Of a DNA stretch of 64,000 nt, positions 1-9,739 are shown piece by piece. The stretch's first letter is position 1; the number at the start of each line of letters is the position of its first letter. The translations under genes were made by a program, and so were the position numbers. The notes beneath the pieces were generated by a model. That model was given only the letters and a program-made list of their open reading frames with translations. It was not told where the DNA came from and searched no databases. The stretch comes from Agrobacterium albertimagni AOL15 (lineage in GTDB: Bacteria > Pseudomonadota > Alphaproteobacteria > Rhizobiales > Rhizobiaceae), in NCBI RefSeq assembly GCF_000300855.1, contig NZ_ALJF01000002.1, forward strand, positions 1 through 64,000, written 5' to 3'.

Positions 1-66
1 CTCGACTTGCATGTGTTAAGCCTGCCGCCAGCGTTCGTTCTGAGCCAGGATCAAACTCTCAAGTTG
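1..66 (-). rRNA. rrs: 16S rRNA, 5' end (partial)
   Basis: The reverse complement begins CAACTTGAGAGTTTGATCC and continues through the universal 27F primer site (GATCCTGGCTCAG) into the GAACGCTGGCGGCAGGC helix region, which is the start of an alphaproteobacterial 16S rRNA. Only about 66 nt are inside the window; the rest of the rrn operon runs off the left edge. Transcription points away from the predicted origin at 60.6 kb, as is usual for rrn operons. Confidence 0.97.
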
Positions 67-405
67 AGAATTCAATCGTGACTAATCACTTTATGTTCTG
101 AATCGACGAGAACTCACTCGATTGAAAACGCATCACTGCGCTACCAATCTGGTGTTCTCATATCAAAACGTGACCGTCATCTTGTCTTCTAAGACAAAGT
201 GTTTCCACTCCATCTACGCAAGACCGCCGCCCACGTTTCTCTTTCTTCCATCTTCAATTGTCAAAAAACAGACGGACCAAAACCCGTCGAAAATCCATCA
301 CCGCCCAACCCTAAAGTCGGGCAACAAAACCAGCATCGCAGCCAATTTCAAGGATCTTGTCTGAACCAGTCCGGCGGGCCCTGCGGCGCCGCCCTCTCGT
401 TCGGT
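67..405 (-). other. rrn operon leader (non-coding)
   Basis: About 340 nt lie between the rrn -10 element and the mature 16S 5' end. No coding gene is convincing here. A 7-bp inverted repeat (TTGTCTT / AAGACAA, 182-197) could form a short hairpin with a 4-nt loop in the transcript, in the place where boxB-like antitermination hairpins are found. I could not identify a clear boxA. Processing sites are inferred only from position. Confidence 0.6.
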
Positions 406-412
406 GAAGCGG

Positions 413-441
413 CTTATACGGCCACGCCCACAAACCGTCAA
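413..441 (-). promoter_or_regulatory. rrn promoter (sigma70-type)
   Basis: On the minus strand the sequence reads TTGACG (441-436), a 17-bp spacer, then TATAAG (418-413). This is a near-consensus vegetative promoter with ideal spacing, about 345 nt upstream of 16S. The DNA just upstream (about 445-515) is rich in A/T runs and could serve as an UP element. The GC-rich stretch after the -10 is compatible with a stringent-control discriminator, but that is inference. Confidence 0.8.
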
Positions 442-658
442 CAGCCGGATTTCACAAAAGTGCAAAAAATCGACATGCCATTGATTTTTTTGCGTTTATT
501 TCGATACCCTTGATTTGTTGGTGACAAGTGACACCATTTCAGCATCGATTACACAGGTATCTGGAGGGCCTTGGGTGCTGTTCAACCCCACTCCATGCGT
601 TTGCAAGCCGGACTTGCCTTGCTAGTGTCCGGCATCCCCATCCCGGAGTTGTCCTCGC
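442..658. other. intergenic, rrn upstream region
   Basis: This stretch separates the minus-strand rrn promoter from the plus-strand reductase gene at 659. It includes A/T-rich tracts around 455-515 next to the rrn promoter. I see no ORF with a credible ribosome binding site, no RNA gene and no clear repeat. The promoter for the gene at 659 must lie here but is not obvious. Confidence 0.4.
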
Positions 659-1612
659 ATGCTCATCCTTGATCAGAACCAGACCAGCCATTGCCTCGAA
701 TGGAGCGCGCTCATCGGCGCACTCGACGCCATGTTCCAGGGGGACTGCGTCATGCCGGTTCGTCACCATCATACGGTCGATGTGCCGGGAGAGACCGATG
801 CGACGCTGCTGCTGATGCCGGCCTGGCAACCTGGACACTATATAGGCGTGAAACTGGTTTCGGTTTTCCCGGACAATCATCTGCGCTCGCTGCCTGCGAT
901 CCATGGCAGTTATCTCCTCTCCTCTGGGCGTACCGGTGAACTGCTTGCGGTGATCGATGGCGGCGAACTCACAGCGCGGCGCACAGCCGCTGCCTCGGCG
1001 CTCGCGGCACGCCATCTGGCGCGCGAAGATGCGTCCCGCCTGCTCGTGGTCGGAACAGGTCGGCTCAGCGTCAATCTCATCGAAGCGCATAGCCGCGTGC
1101 GACCCATTCGGGCGGTGTCGGTCTGGGGGCGGGATCGGAACAAAGCAAAGCGCGCGGCGGATGAGGCGCGGGCGCTCGGCTTTGCCGTCGAGGTTGCCGC
1201 CGATCTGGAAAGTGCTGCCCGCCAGGCCGACATCATCTCGTGTGCGACCCTGTCACGCGCGCCGTTGATCCGGGGAGAGTGGCTGAAGCCCGGCAGCCAT
1301 CTCGATCTGATCGGCGCCTTTACCAAGGATATGCGCGAGAGCGATGACGAGGCCGTTCGCCGGGCCCGCGTGTTTGTCGATACACGCGCCGGCGCCTTTG
1401 CCGAAGCCGGCGATATCCTGCAGGCGATCGCTTCCGGCGCCATCGCCAAAGATCATGTGCAGGGGGAACTGGCAGAACTGGTCAAGGGTCATGGTGGGCG
1501 CCGGAGCGCCGAGGACATCACCTTGTTCAAATCCGTGGGCGCAGCGCTCGAGGATCTTGCCGGCGCGATCCTTGCTTACGAGACCGCCAGTCAGGACAGT
1601 GCAGCTTCGTGA
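659..1612 (+). CDS. Ornithine cyclodeaminase / mu-crystallin family protein, likely ketimine (Pyr2C/Pip2C) reductase
   Basis: A 317-aa protein of the OCD/mu-crystallin family, usual length. A Rossmann motif (VVGTGRLSV) sits near residues 128-136. The motif DLIGAFTKDMRESD near 215-228 replaces the GGD-type motif of true ornithine cyclodeaminase and resembles the family branch that reduces cyclic imines (delta1-pyrroline-2-carboxylate and delta1-piperideine-2-carboxylate, LhpI-type) with NAD(P)H. The exact substrate is inferred. GGAG lies ten bases before the ATG. Its TGA overlaps the GTG start of hrpB, so the two are probably co-transcribed although functionally unrelated. No proline, lysine or hydroxyproline catabolic gene is adjacent. 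Confidence 0.85.
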   Translation: MLILDQNQTSHCLEWSALIGALDAMFQGDCVMPVRHHHTVDVPGETDATLLLMPAWQPGHYIGVKLVSVFPDNHLRSLPAIHGSYLLSSGRTGELLAVIDGGELTARRTAAASALAARHLAREDASRLLVVGTGRLSVNLIEAHSRVRPIRAVSVWGRDRNKAKRAADEARALGFAVEVAADLESAARQADIISCATLSRAPLIRGEWLKPGSHLDLIGAFTKDMRESDDEAVRRARVFVDTRAGAFAEAGDILQAIASGAIAKDHVQGELAELVKGHGGRRSAEDITLFKSVGAALEDLAGAILAYETASQDSAAS

Positions 1613-4071
1613 CACCTTCGCTTCCGCTTCTTCCGATCAGCGATCGTCTCGATCAGCTTGGTACGGCTCTCGAAAAGGGCAATCGCGCCGTGCTCTCGGC
1701 GCCCCCCGGCGCCGGCAAGACGACGATCGTTCCCTTGCATCTGCTCGGCCAGCCCTGGCGCGGCGACGGCCGGATCATCCTGCTGGAGCCTCGGCGACTT
1801 GCCGCACGGGCGGCCGCGTCGCGTATGGCCGGGCTGCTCGGCGAAAGCGTCGGTGAGACCGTGGGATACAGGATGCGGCTGGACAACCGGATCAGTGGCC
1901 GGACGCGGATCGAGGTGGTGACGGAAGGCGTCTTTGTGCGCATGATCCTCGACGACCCGGAACTGACCGGTGTGGCCGCCGTCCTGTTCGACGAGTTCCA
2001 CGAACGGTCGCTGGACGCCGATGTCGGGCTGGCGCTGGCGCTCGATGCCCAAGCCGCACTGCGCCCGGATCTGCGGATCGTCGTGATGTCGGCAACACTG
2101 GATATCGAGCGGATCGGGCAGTTGCTTGAAGATCCACCTGTCATCATCAGTGAGGGGCGAAGCTTTCCGGTCGAGATCCGCCACCGCGACCGCTCGGGCG
2201 ACGAGCGCATTGAAGATGCGGTCACCGCGACCATTCTGCAGACACTGTCGGAGGAGGCGGGATCGATCCTCGCCTTTCTGCCGGGGCAGGCGGAGATCCG
2301 GCGCACCGCCGAACGGATCGAGGGCAGGATCGGGCCGGATGTGACGATCACACCGCTTTATGGCGTGCTGAGCCAGGCGGATCAGGACGCGGCGGTCCGC
2401 CCAGCAGCACCGGGCAAACGCAAGGTCGTGCTGTCCACCTCGATCGCGGAGACCTCAATCACCATCGACGGTGTGCGTGTGGTGATCGACAGCGGGTTGC
2501 AGCGGCTTCCCGTGTTCGAAGCATCGACGGGGATCACGCGCCTCGAAACGGTCAGGGTATCCCGGGCTTCCGCAGACCAGCGGGCCGGGCGTGCGGGACG
2601 AACGGAACCGGGGATTGCGATCCGCCTCTGGCATGCCGGGCAAACGGCCGCCCTTCCCGCCTTCACGCCGCCGGAAATCCTGTCGAGTGACCTTTCCGGT
2701 CTTGCGCTGGACCTTGCCCATTGGGGCGTTGCGGATCCCGGCCAGCTCCTGCTCCTCGACATGCCACCGGAGGCCGCCCTCAAGGAGGCACGCCAGTTGC
2801 TGATCGGTCTCGGGGCGCTCGACGAAAAGCTTCAGTTGACCGACAAGGGTCGACGCATGCGGGATTTCGGACTGCCACCCCGGCTGTCCGCCATGGTGCT
2901 CGGCACATCCGAGCGTGGCGACGCCAAGGCCGCCGCAGAGCTGGCGGTTCTCCTCACCGAACAAGGACTGGGCGGCAATGATCTCGACCTCGATGAGCGG
3001 CTGAGGCAGTTCCGCCGGGATCGCGGCGAGCGGGCCCGCAACGCCCGCAACCTTGCGCAACGGCTATCGTCCGGTCTCAAGCATCGGGATGATGCCGATG
3101 CACCTGTCTCAGCTGGCGCCCTGCTCATTCACGCCTTCCCGGACAGGATTGCCCGCCAACGGGGCGGGCGTGGCCGGTTCGTGATGGCCAATGGCCGGGG
3201 TGCGGAGATCCCCGCTTCCGAGCGTCTTGCCGGAGCAGAATTGCTTGTCATCGCCGATCTGACCGGCAAGGCGGCGCAGGGACGTGTGCTCGCCGCAGCG
3301 GAAACCTCACGCGGCGACATCGAGACACTTCTGCCCTCGGCGATCACGACATCGGAGGAAAGCGGCTTCGATACGGCGAGCCGCCAGGTGCGGGCGAGAC
3401 GGGTGACGCGATTGGGCGCGATCATCTTCGACGAGCAACCCCTGCCGAAGCCCAAGGGCGACGATGCCGCCAGAGCACTTGCCGAGGGAGTGCGCCTTCT
3501 TGGTGTTGCCGCCCTGCCCTTTTCCAAGGCGGCGGCCCAGCTGCGGCAAAGGCTCGGCTTTCTTTACCGCAGCCTTGGCGAGCCATGGCCGGATACCAGC
3601 GATGACGGCCTGATCGCGAAACTGGACGACTGGTTCGTGCCCTTTCAGTCCGGCGTGACGAGCTTCCAGGAGATTACCGCTTCCAGCCTGCACGACGGGC
3701 TGATGGCGATGGTGCCCGGAGGATCGCAGCGGGAACTCGACCGGCTCGTCCCGACGCATTTCACCGCGCCAACCGGGCAATCCCATCCGATCCGCTACGA
3801 GGGGGATGAGCCCGTTCTGCAGATCCGCGTGCAGGAGCTTTTCGGGTTGAAGAGCCACCCCACGATCGGCGGCGGCAAATTGCCACTGCTTCTGGAGTTG
3901 ACCTCGCCCGCCCATCGACCCATTCAGACAACACGGGATCTTCCGGGGTTCTGGACGGGATCGTGGAAGGATGTGCGCGCCGACATGCGTGGCCGCTATC
4001 CGAAGCATCCCTGGCCAGAAGACCCGGCTGCAGCAGCCCCGACGACACGAGTGAAACCCCGCGGAACCTGA
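1609..4071 (+). CDS. hrpB: ATP-dependent helicase HrpB
   Basis: An 820-aa DEAH/RHA-family helicase. Walker A APPGAGKT is near residues 31-38, the DEAH-like box DEFHER near 128, and SATLD (motif III) near 161. Motif VI QRAGRAGR follows near 325, then the HA2 and HrpB C-terminal domains. Length matches bacterial HrpB. The start is a GTG that overlaps the stop of the upstream gene (GTGA), which indicates translational coupling. HrpB is an RNA-helicase-like protein whose physiological role in most bacteria is poorly defined. The gene ends 22 bp before actS. Confidence 0.95.
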   Translation: MTPSLPLLPISDRLDQLGTALEKGNRAVLSAPPGAGKTTIVPLHLLGQPWRGDGRIILLEPRRLAARAAASRMAGLLGESVGETVGYRMRLDNRISGRTRIEVVTEGVFVRMILDDPELTGVAAVLFDEFHERSLDADVGLALALDAQAALRPDLRIVVMSATLDIERIGQLLEDPPVIISEGRSFPVEIRHRDRSGDERIEDAVTATILQTLSEEAGSILAFLPGQAEIRRTAERIEGRIGPDVTITPLYGVLSQADQDAAVRPAAPGKRKVVLSTSIAETSITIDGVRVVIDSGLQRLPVFEASTGITRLETVRVSRASADQRAGRAGRTEPGIAIRLWHAGQTAALPAFTPPEILSSDLSGLALDLAHWGVADPGQLLLLDMPPEAALKEARQLLIGLGALDEKLQLTDKGRRMRDFGLPPRLSAMVLGTSERGDAKAAAELAVLLTEQGLGGNDLDLDERLRQFRRDRGERARNARNLAQRLSSGLKHRDDADAPVSAGALLIHAFPDRIARQRGGRGRFVMANGRGAEIPASERLAGAELLVIADLTGKAAQGRVLAAAETSRGDIETLLPSAITTSEESGFDTASRQVRARRVTRLGAIIFDEQPLPKPKGDDAARALAEGVRLLGVAALPFSKAAAQLRQRLGFLYRSLGEPWPDTSDDGLIAKLDDWFVPFQSGVTSFQEITASSLHDGLMAMVPGGSQRELDRLVPTHFTAPTGQSHPIRYEGDEPVLQIRVQELFGLKSHPTIGGGKLPLLLELTSPAHRPIQTTRDLPGFWTGSWKDVRADMRGRYPKHPWPEDPAAAAPTTRVKPRGT

Positions 4072-4093
4072 TGGCGCGGCAGAACAGGGAATA

Positions 4094-5398
4094 GTGATGA
4101 CCATGGATCTGGCAGCCAAATTCGGTCCGAGCAGCCGGCGCCTGCGTCTCGAAACCCTGGTGAAGCTCCGCTGGGTTGCCGTGGCGGGGCAATTGCTGAC
4201 CATTCTCGTCGTGTCGCTCTGGTTCGAGTTTCCTCTGCCGCTCATGACATGCCTTGGGCTGATCGCCGCACTGGCTGCGGCCAACTCGCTCATGTCCGTG
4301 GCGTTCCCGCCCACCTACCGGCTGGAACCGGCGGCGGCTTTCGCGGTGCTTGCGCTCGATCTCTTCCAGATGGGAGCCCTGCTCTTCATCACCGGCGGGC
4401 TCAACAATCCCTTCGCGCCACTGATCTGCATCCCCGTCATCATCTCCTTCGCATCTCAGCCGAGCCGGCATTCGATTGCGCTTTTCGTGACGGCGCTCGC
4501 CTTCATCACCCTGCTTGCCTTCACGCCCTATCCCCTGCCCTGGTTCGAGGGTCGAACGCTCGAAGTGCACCCGCTTCTGCAGCTCGGCATGTGGAGCTCG
4601 ATCGTCTCGATGACTGCCTTTGCCGCCTTTTATGCCTATCGCGTCTCCCAGGAGGCGACACTGCTTGCGGACGCCCTGACTGCGACCGAACTCATCCTGC
4701 AACGGGAAAAGCACTTGCATCAGCTTGATGGTCTGGCGGCAGCGGCAGCGCATGAGCTCGGAACGCCGCTCGCGACCATCAGTGTGGTGGCCAAGGAGAT
4801 GGAGCGCGACCTCGGCAATGACGAGCGGTATCGCGAAGACGTGCAGCTTCTGCGCAGCCAGAGCGAGCGCTGCCGCGATATCCTGCGCCGACTGACGTCG
4901 CTCGCCACGGAAGGCGAAGCCCATATGCGGGAGCTTCCGCTCTCCTCGATGATGGAAGAAGTCATCGCGCCGCATCGGGAATTCGGGGTGAAAGTCGAGC
5001 TGATCGAGTTGTCCGACAGGGCACTCGAGCCGGTCGGCACCCGCAATCCCGCCATTCTCTATGGGCTCGGCAACCTGCTCGAGAATGCGGTCGACTATGC
5101 CCGGTCCAAGGTCATGGTCAGCGTGGAGCATACGGCCGCGGACGTCACCGTCACGATCGAGGACGACGGGGCCGGTTTCTCCGCAGGGGTCTTGCAAAGA
5201 ATTGGCGAGCCCTATGTTACCAGCAGGCAGAATGAAACGCGCGCCGGGGGGCTCGGTCTTGGGCTGTTCATCGCAAAGACACTGCTCGAACGGTCCGGAG
5301 CCAGCCTTCGTTTCGAAAACCGCAGCCCGGAAGGGTCCGGCGCGCGCGTCGTGGTGATCTGGCCCCGCGAATACATGGAATTGGACACGTCGTTATGA
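4094..5398 (+). CDS. actS: Redox-sensing histidine kinase ActS (RegB/PrrB family)
   Basis: A 434-aa membrane histidine kinase. The N-terminal half has about six hydrophobic segments and carries the ubiquinone-binding heptad GGLNNPF at residues 101-107. The H-box HELGTPLATI has its phospho-acceptor His at about residue 220. A Cys near residue 260 (QSERCRD) is the redox-active cysteine position known from RegB. The GHKL ATPase domain (NLLENA, DDGAGF, GLGLGLF) completes the protein. All RegB signature features are present, so it probably senses the respiratory/quinone redox state and phosphorylates ActR, whose gene follows after 70 bp. Confidence 0.96.
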   Translation: MMTMDLAAKFGPSSRRLRLETLVKLRWVAVAGQLLTILVVSLWFEFPLPLMTCLGLIAALAAANSLMSVAFPPTYRLEPAAAFAVLALDLFQMGALLFITGGLNNPFAPLICIPVIISFASQPSRHSIALFVTALAFITLLAFTPYPLPWFEGRTLEVHPLLQLGMWSSIVSMTAFAAFYAYRVSQEATLLADALTATELILQREKHLHQLDGLAAAAAHELGTPLATISVVAKEMERDLGNDERYREDVQLLRSQSERCRDILRRLTSLATEGEAHMRELPLSSMMEEVIAPHREFGVKVELIELSDRALEPVGTRNPAILYGLGNLLENAVDYARSKVMVSVEHTAADVTVTIEDDGAGFSAGVLQRIGEPYVTSRQNETRAGGLGLGLFIAKTLLERSGASLRFENRSPEGSGARVVVIWPREYMELDTSL

Positions 5399-5468
5399 CT
5401 TTACCTGTAGGGTCTTCGCACGCATAAGGTCGACAGCGAAGTTTTGGAACAGTCGCAGGAACGAAAAG

Positions 5469-6065
5469 ATGGCAGACGCAGCATCACAGGTCGCAAAACC
5501 AGCCGCCGGCACGCAAGCAGCGGACAGTCACGATCTCGGCCCTGATCCGTCCCTGCTGATCGTCGATGACGATGCGCCCTTTCTGCGTCGCCTGGCACGC
5601 GCCATGGAAAGCCGCGGCTTCACGGTGGAGCTTGCCGGCTCCGTTGCCGAGGGTATTGCGAAAGCCAAGGAAGCTGCACCCGCCTATGCCGTTGTCGATC
5701 TGCGGCTGGGTGACGGAACCGGGCTCGACGTCATCGAGGCGATCCGGGAGCGCCGTTCCGACACACGGATCATCGTGCTCACCGGTTACGGCAACATCGC
5801 AACGGCAGTGACGGCCGTTAAGCTCGGGGCACTCGATTATCTGGCAAAGCCTGCAGACGCTGATGATGTCTACCTGGCGCTGACGCAGAGGCCTGGCGAG
5901 AAGGCCGAGATCCCGGAAAATCCGATGTCGGCCGACCGGATTCGCTGGGAGCATATTCAGCGCGTCTATGAAAGCTGTGACCGAAACGTCTCGGAAACGG
6001 CGCGCAGGCTCAACATGCATCGACGCACCCTGCAGCGCATTCTCGCCAAACGCGCGCCGAAGTAA
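5469..6065 (+). CDS. actR: Redox response regulator ActR (RegA/PrrA family)
   Basis: A 198-aa regulator. A receiver domain with acidic cluster VDDD (32-35), phospho-acceptor Asp at about 77 (VVDLRLGDG) and KPAD switch lysine is followed by a Fis-type helix-turn-helix (NVSETARRLNMHRRTLQRIL) at the C terminus. This is the short RegA architecture without an AAA domain. AGGA lies eight bases before the ATG. It is the cognate partner of ActS just upstream and is known in rhizobia for redox, acid tolerance, carbon and nitrogen metabolism control. It converges on mmcB with no gap. Confidence 0.96.
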   Translation: MADAASQVAKPAAGTQAADSHDLGPDPSLLIVDDDAPFLRRLARAMESRGFTVELAGSVAEGIAKAKEAAPAYAVVDLRLGDGTGLDVIEAIRERRSDTRIIVLTGYGNIATAVTAVKLGALDYLAKPADADDVYLALTQRPGEKAEIPENPMSADRIRWEHIQRVYESCDRNVSETARRLNMHRRTLQRILAKRAPK

Positions 6066-6548
6066 TCACACCGACTTGAGCTGGGCCGCCCATTCCGCGG
6101 CCATGAGCCTCTGTGCTGCGGCCCTCGAAAAATCGAGAGTGACAGACTTCCTCGTCGCAGGCGGCAGCCGGTGCTCGGGTGCGTCTCGCAAAAGGTGGCC
6201 GGAATAGCCATCAGACAGAAAGAGGCCGCAGTCTTCCGGGAAGATCTCGAGAGGCACACCGGCGTGCGTAGCGAAAAACAATCGGTCACAGTAGCGACGA
6301 TAATCCGGCCACTTCCGATCGACCCGAAAATCCTCGATCGATGATTTGATCTCGACAATCCAGATCTCGCCTTTTTCGGAAAGGGCGATGAGGTCGGCCC
6401 GACGTCCATTGGCGAGCGTCAATTCCGGCAGGATCGCGAAACGCATCTCCGCCAGGAGGATCTGAACACCACGGCGAATCATCATGGCTCGATCGGACTG
6501 ACGCCCATCGATTAAGGGATTGTTCACCGTGATGGAGACTAAGGTCAT
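6066..6548 (-). CDS. mmcB: MmcB family DNA repair protein
   Basis: A 160-aa protein matching the alphaproteobacterial MmcB family (PD-(D/E)XK nuclease-like fold, mitomycin C tolerance, LexA-regulated in Caulobacter). The core ELTLANGRRADLIAL...WIVEIKSS contains the D...ExK nuclease pattern. I place the start at the ATG at 6548 because GGAG lies seven bases upstream; the frame is open to a TTG at 6584 but that lacks a better ribosome site. It converges with actR, the two stops touching. No LexA box was clearly seen in the 177 bp upstream shared with the transpeptidase gene. Confidence 0.85.
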   Translation of the reverse strand: MTLVSITVNNPLIDGRQSDRAMMIRRGVQILLAEMRFAILPELTLANGRRADLIALSEKGEIWIVEIKSSIEDFRVDRKWPDYRRYCDRLFFATHAGVPLEIFPEDCGLFLSDGYSGHLLRDAPEHRLPPATRKSVTLDFSRAAAQRLMAAEWAAQLKSV

Positions 6549-6725
6549 GGATAACTCCGCTCCGCGCGCCAAGGTCTGTTGCAAAAAAGCAATGCGGAGT
6601 CATTTTGCAGCGCCGAACACAGTCGGCTGTAGTACGGCACTTGCGTTGCCGAGATTAATTCAAAATAAACCATAATCAAAGATGGTCACAAGACCGTCTC
6701 TCAGCCATCACCCACGAGCTTTATC

Positions 6726-7391
6726 ATGCGCTTCCGCAATATCTTGACCGCGCTTGGCCTGGTTATGTCCCTAGGCCTCGCGGGCTGCACAACGACGACC
6801 GGCGACAAGGCCGAAGTGGCCGAAACCACCAAGGTCGAGATCTTCAGCGACTCCTACGGTTCGGTCACGGATGCAGGTTATGCCCTGCCTGCCATTCCGA
6901 TTCAGAAGGTCGACAAGAAGTTTCACCGACAAATTGTCGATTATGCGACCACGGAAAAACCCGGCACGGTCGTGGTGAACACGCGCGAGCGCTTCCTTTA
7001 TTACGTCCTGCCGCGCGGCAAGGCCGTTCGTTACGGTATCGGCGTCGGCAAGCAGGGCTTTGCCTGGGAAGGTGAAGCCTATATCGCCTGGAAGCAGGCA
7101 TGGCCGACCTGGCATCCGCCGAAGGAAATGGCGGAACGTAAGCCTGAGGTCGCCAAGTATGTCGAAAAGGGCATGGAACCCGGCCTGCGCAACCCGCTCG
7201 GCGCACGCGCCATGTATCTCTTCAACGAGAAGGGCCAGGACACTCTGTTCCGTCTGCACGGCACGCCGGAATGGGCATCGATCGGAACGGCTGCTTCGTC
7301 GGGCTGCATCCGCATGATGAACCAGGACGTGATCGACCTCTACAATCGCGTCAAGCCGGGCCGGAACTCCAAGGTCGTGGTTCAGCAGTAA
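6726..7391 (+). CDS. L,D-transpeptidase lipoprotein (YkuD/ErfK family)
   Basis: A 221-aa protein with a lipoprotein signal peptide (lipobox LAGC, modified Cys 21). The YkuD catalytic domain ends with the HGT...SSGCIRM motif, whose Cys is the nucleophile. Such enzymes form 3-3 peptidoglycan crosslinks or attach proteins to peptidoglycan; rhizobia, which grow from the pole, carry many. The lipid anchor puts it in the periplasm. The gene is monocistronic, divergent from mmcB, and ends at a strong terminator at 7411. Confidence 0.92.
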   Translation: MRFRNILTALGLVMSLGLAGCTTTTGDKAEVAETTKVEIFSDSYGSVTDAGYALPAIPIQKVDKKFHRQIVDYATTEKPGTVVVNTRERFLYYVLPRGKAVRYGIGVGKQGFAWEGEAYIAWKQAWPTWHPPKEMAERKPEVAKYVEKGMEPGLRNPLGARAMYLFNEKGQDTLFRLHGTPEWASIGTAASSGCIRMMNQDVIDLYNRVKPGRNSKVVVQQ

Positions 7392-7410
7392 GCTGCACCA
7401 ACGCAGAATA

Positions 7411-7447
7411 CGAAAAGCCCCGCCGGAGCGATCCGGCGGGGCTTTTC
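7411..7447. terminator. Bidirectional terminator between transpeptidase gene and glcB
   Basis: A perfect 17-bp stem (arms CGAAAAGCCCCGCCGGA and its complement) with a 4-nt loop (GCGA) lies between two convergent genes. A-run on one side and T-run on the other make it work in both directions. Confidence 0.9.
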
Positions 7448-7467
7448 GTTTCGCCAAAGACTGGCTG

Positions 7468-9636
7468 TCAGGCCGCGGACTTTGCCTTGAGTTCGATGCG
7501 GCGACGATGGAGAACCGGCTCGGTATAGCCGTTCGGTTGCTCCCGGCCCTTCAGCACGAGGTCAAGTGCTGCCTGGAAAGCGACCGAGCCATCGTAGTCT
7601 TTCGCCATCGGCACATAGACCGGGTCGGAGGCATTCTGTCCGTCGACGACGACAGCCATGCGCTTCAATGTCTCGACGACCTGTTCTTCCGTCACCACGC
7701 CGTGATGCAGCCAGTTTGCCATGTGCTGGGCGGAGATGCGAAGCGTGGCGCGGTCCTCCATCAGTCCGACATTGTTGATATCCGGCACCTTGGAGCAGCC
7801 GACGCCCTGGTCGATCCACCGGACGACGTAGCCGAGGATGCCCTGGGCATTGTTGTCGAGTTCCCGCTGGATTTCCTCTGGCGTCCAGTTCGGACGCGTT
7901 GCGACCGGAACGGAGAGGATATCGGCCAGTTTCGCGCGCGGCCGTGACTTCAAGCCGTTCTGGATCTCGGCGACGTTGACGCTGTGATAATGTGTGGCAT
8001 GCAGCGTTGCTGCCGTTGGCGACGGAACCCAGGCGGTGTTGGCACCAGCCTTCGGATGGGCGATCTTCTGTTCCAGCATGGCGGCCATCAGATCCGGCGT
8101 GGCCCACATGCCCTTGCCGATCTGAGCATGGCCGGACAGGCCGCATTCAAGGCCGATATCGACGTTCCAGTTTTCATAGGCCGAAATCCAGGCGGCCTGC
8201 TTCATGTCGCCCTTGCGGATCATCGGGCCCGCTTCCATCGCAGTGTGGATTTCGTCGCCGGTACGGTCCAGGAAGCCGGTGTTGATGAAGACGACGCGGT
8301 CACGCGCGGCGCGGATGCATTCCTTGAGATTGACCGTCGTGCGGCGCTCCTCGTCCATGATGCCCATCTTGATGGTGTTGGGCGCCATGCCGACCAGTTC
8401 TTCGACGCGCGAGAAGATCTCGCAGGCGAAGGCAACCTCTTCGGGGCCATGCATCTTGGGCTTCACAACATACATCGAGCCTGCGCGGGAGTTCTTGCGG
8501 CGGCCATTCGGGCCGATGTCATGCAGTGCGACAAGCGCCGTGATCGCGGCATCCATGATGCCTTCCGGCACCTCATATCCGTCCTTGTCGGTGATCGCGG
8601 GATTGGTCATGAGGTGACCGACATTGCGGATGAGCATCAGGGAGCGGCCCGGCAGCGTCACCGCACCACCGTCAACACCCGTGAGCTCAAGGTCTCCGCT
8701 CAGAGCACGCGTAAACGTCCTGCCACTCTTGGAGACTTCTTCCGTCAGATCGCCCTTCATCAGGCCGAGCCAGTTGGAATAGACGGTGATCTTGTCCTCG
8801 GCGTCGACGGCGGCGACCGAATCCTCGCAGTCCATGATGGTGGTGAGCGCCGATTCGAGCCCGACATCGGCGATACAGGCGGGATCGTCCTTGCCGATCA
8901 GGCTATCCGGATCGACGAAGACGAGGGTGTGCAGGCCGTTGGTGCGAAAATAGAGGCGATATGCCTTTTCACTTTCACGCTTGAAGCCGACATATTGGTC
9001 GGGACTGGAAAGGCCTGTCCGGCCGCTGGCGGTCTCGACGAAGAGCGCGCCGTTTTCGAAGTCGAAACCTGTAACATCGGCCCAGCTGCCGCCGGCGAGC
9101 GGCAGGCTCCGGTCGAGGAATGACTTCGCCCACGCTACCACCTTGGCACCGCGAACCGGATTGTAGCCCTTGCCCTTCTCCGCGCCATCAGCCTCGGAAA
9201 TCGCATCCGTGCCGTAAAGCGCATCGTAAAGCGAACCCCAGCGGGCATTAGCGGCATTCAGCGCATAGCGCGCGTTCATGACGGGCACGACGAGCTGCGG
9301 GCCGGCGATCGACGAAATCTCCGGATCGACATTGGCCGTCTCGATCTTGAAATCCGGGCCTTCGGGCAGGAGATAGCCGATTTCACGCAGGAAGCTTTCA
9401 TAGGCGGCCAGATCGGCGGGCGCGCCGTTCTGGCGATACCAGGCATCGATCTGCGCCTGCAGCTCATCCCGCTTGGCAAGCAGTGCGCGGTTCTTCGGTG
9501 CCAGGTCGTGAACGATCCGGGAAAAGCCGGCGAAGAAGGCATCAGCTTCGACATGCGTTCCCGGGATCGCTTGGGTCACGATGAAATCGTAGAGGTGCTT
9601 GTCGATCGAAAGGCCGTGGGCTTCAACTGATGTCAT
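7468..9636 (-). CDS. glcB: Malate synthase G
   Basis: A 722-aa malate synthase of the G isoform, which condenses glyoxylate with acetyl-CoA to malate. The length matches E. coli GlcB (723 aa) when the inner ATG at 9636 is used, and that ATG has AGGA eight bases upstream; a second in-frame ATG lies 15 bases earlier. Characteristic blocks include [13 protein letters not shown]-like and [23 protein letters not shown] segments, read here in pieces. No isocitrate lyase or glycolate oxidase gene is adjacent. The 100-bp region upstream is A/T-rich and presumably holds the promoter. Confidence 0.97.
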   Translation of the reverse strand: MTSVEAHGLSIDKHLYDFIVTQAIPGTHVEADAFFAGFSRIVHDLAPKNRALLAKRDELQAQIDAWYRQNGAPADLAAYESFLREIGYLLPEGPDFKIETANVDPEISSIAGPQLVVPVMNARYALNAANARWGSLYDALYGTDAISEADGAEKGKGYNPVRGAKVVAWAKSFLDRSLPLAGGSWADVTGFDFENGALFVETASGRTGLSSPDQYVGFKRESEKAYRLYFRTNGLHTLVFVDPDSLIGKDDPACIADVGLESALTTIMDCEDSVAAVDAEDKITVYSNWLGLMKGDLTEEVSKSGRTFTRALSGDLELTGVDGGAVTLPGRSLMLIRNVGHLMTNPAITDKDGYEVPEGIMDAAITALVALHDIGPNGRRKNSRAGSMYVVKPKMHGPEEVAFACEIFSRVEELVGMAPNTIKMGIMDEERRTTVNLKECIRAARDRVVFINTGFLDRTGDEIHTAMEAGPMIRKGDMKQAAWISAYENWNVDIGLECGLSGHAQIGKGMWATPDLMAAMLEQKIAHPKAGANTAWVPSPTAATLHATHYHSVNVAEIQNGLKSRPRAKLADILSVPVATRPNWTPEEIQRELDNNAQGILGYVVRWIDQGVGCSKVPDINNVGLMEDRATLRISAQHMANWLHHGVVTEEQVVETLKRMAVVVDGQNASDPVYVPMAKDYDGSVAFQAALDLVLKGREQPNGYTEPVLHRRRIELKAKSAA

Positions 9637-9739
9637 GACGTCATTCCTCATACTGGACTGGCTTTGGCACGCAGCATGGCTGAAACCGATTAGCAGTCAA
9701 TCCGTCATAAATACGAAATATTGTTTCCAAATTCGAAAG

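Noticed and set aside
259-264. A TTGACA hexamer on the minus strand inside the rrn leader, as a second rrn promoter
   Set aside because: The position 17 bp downstream reads GAGAAA, which is not a credible -10 element.
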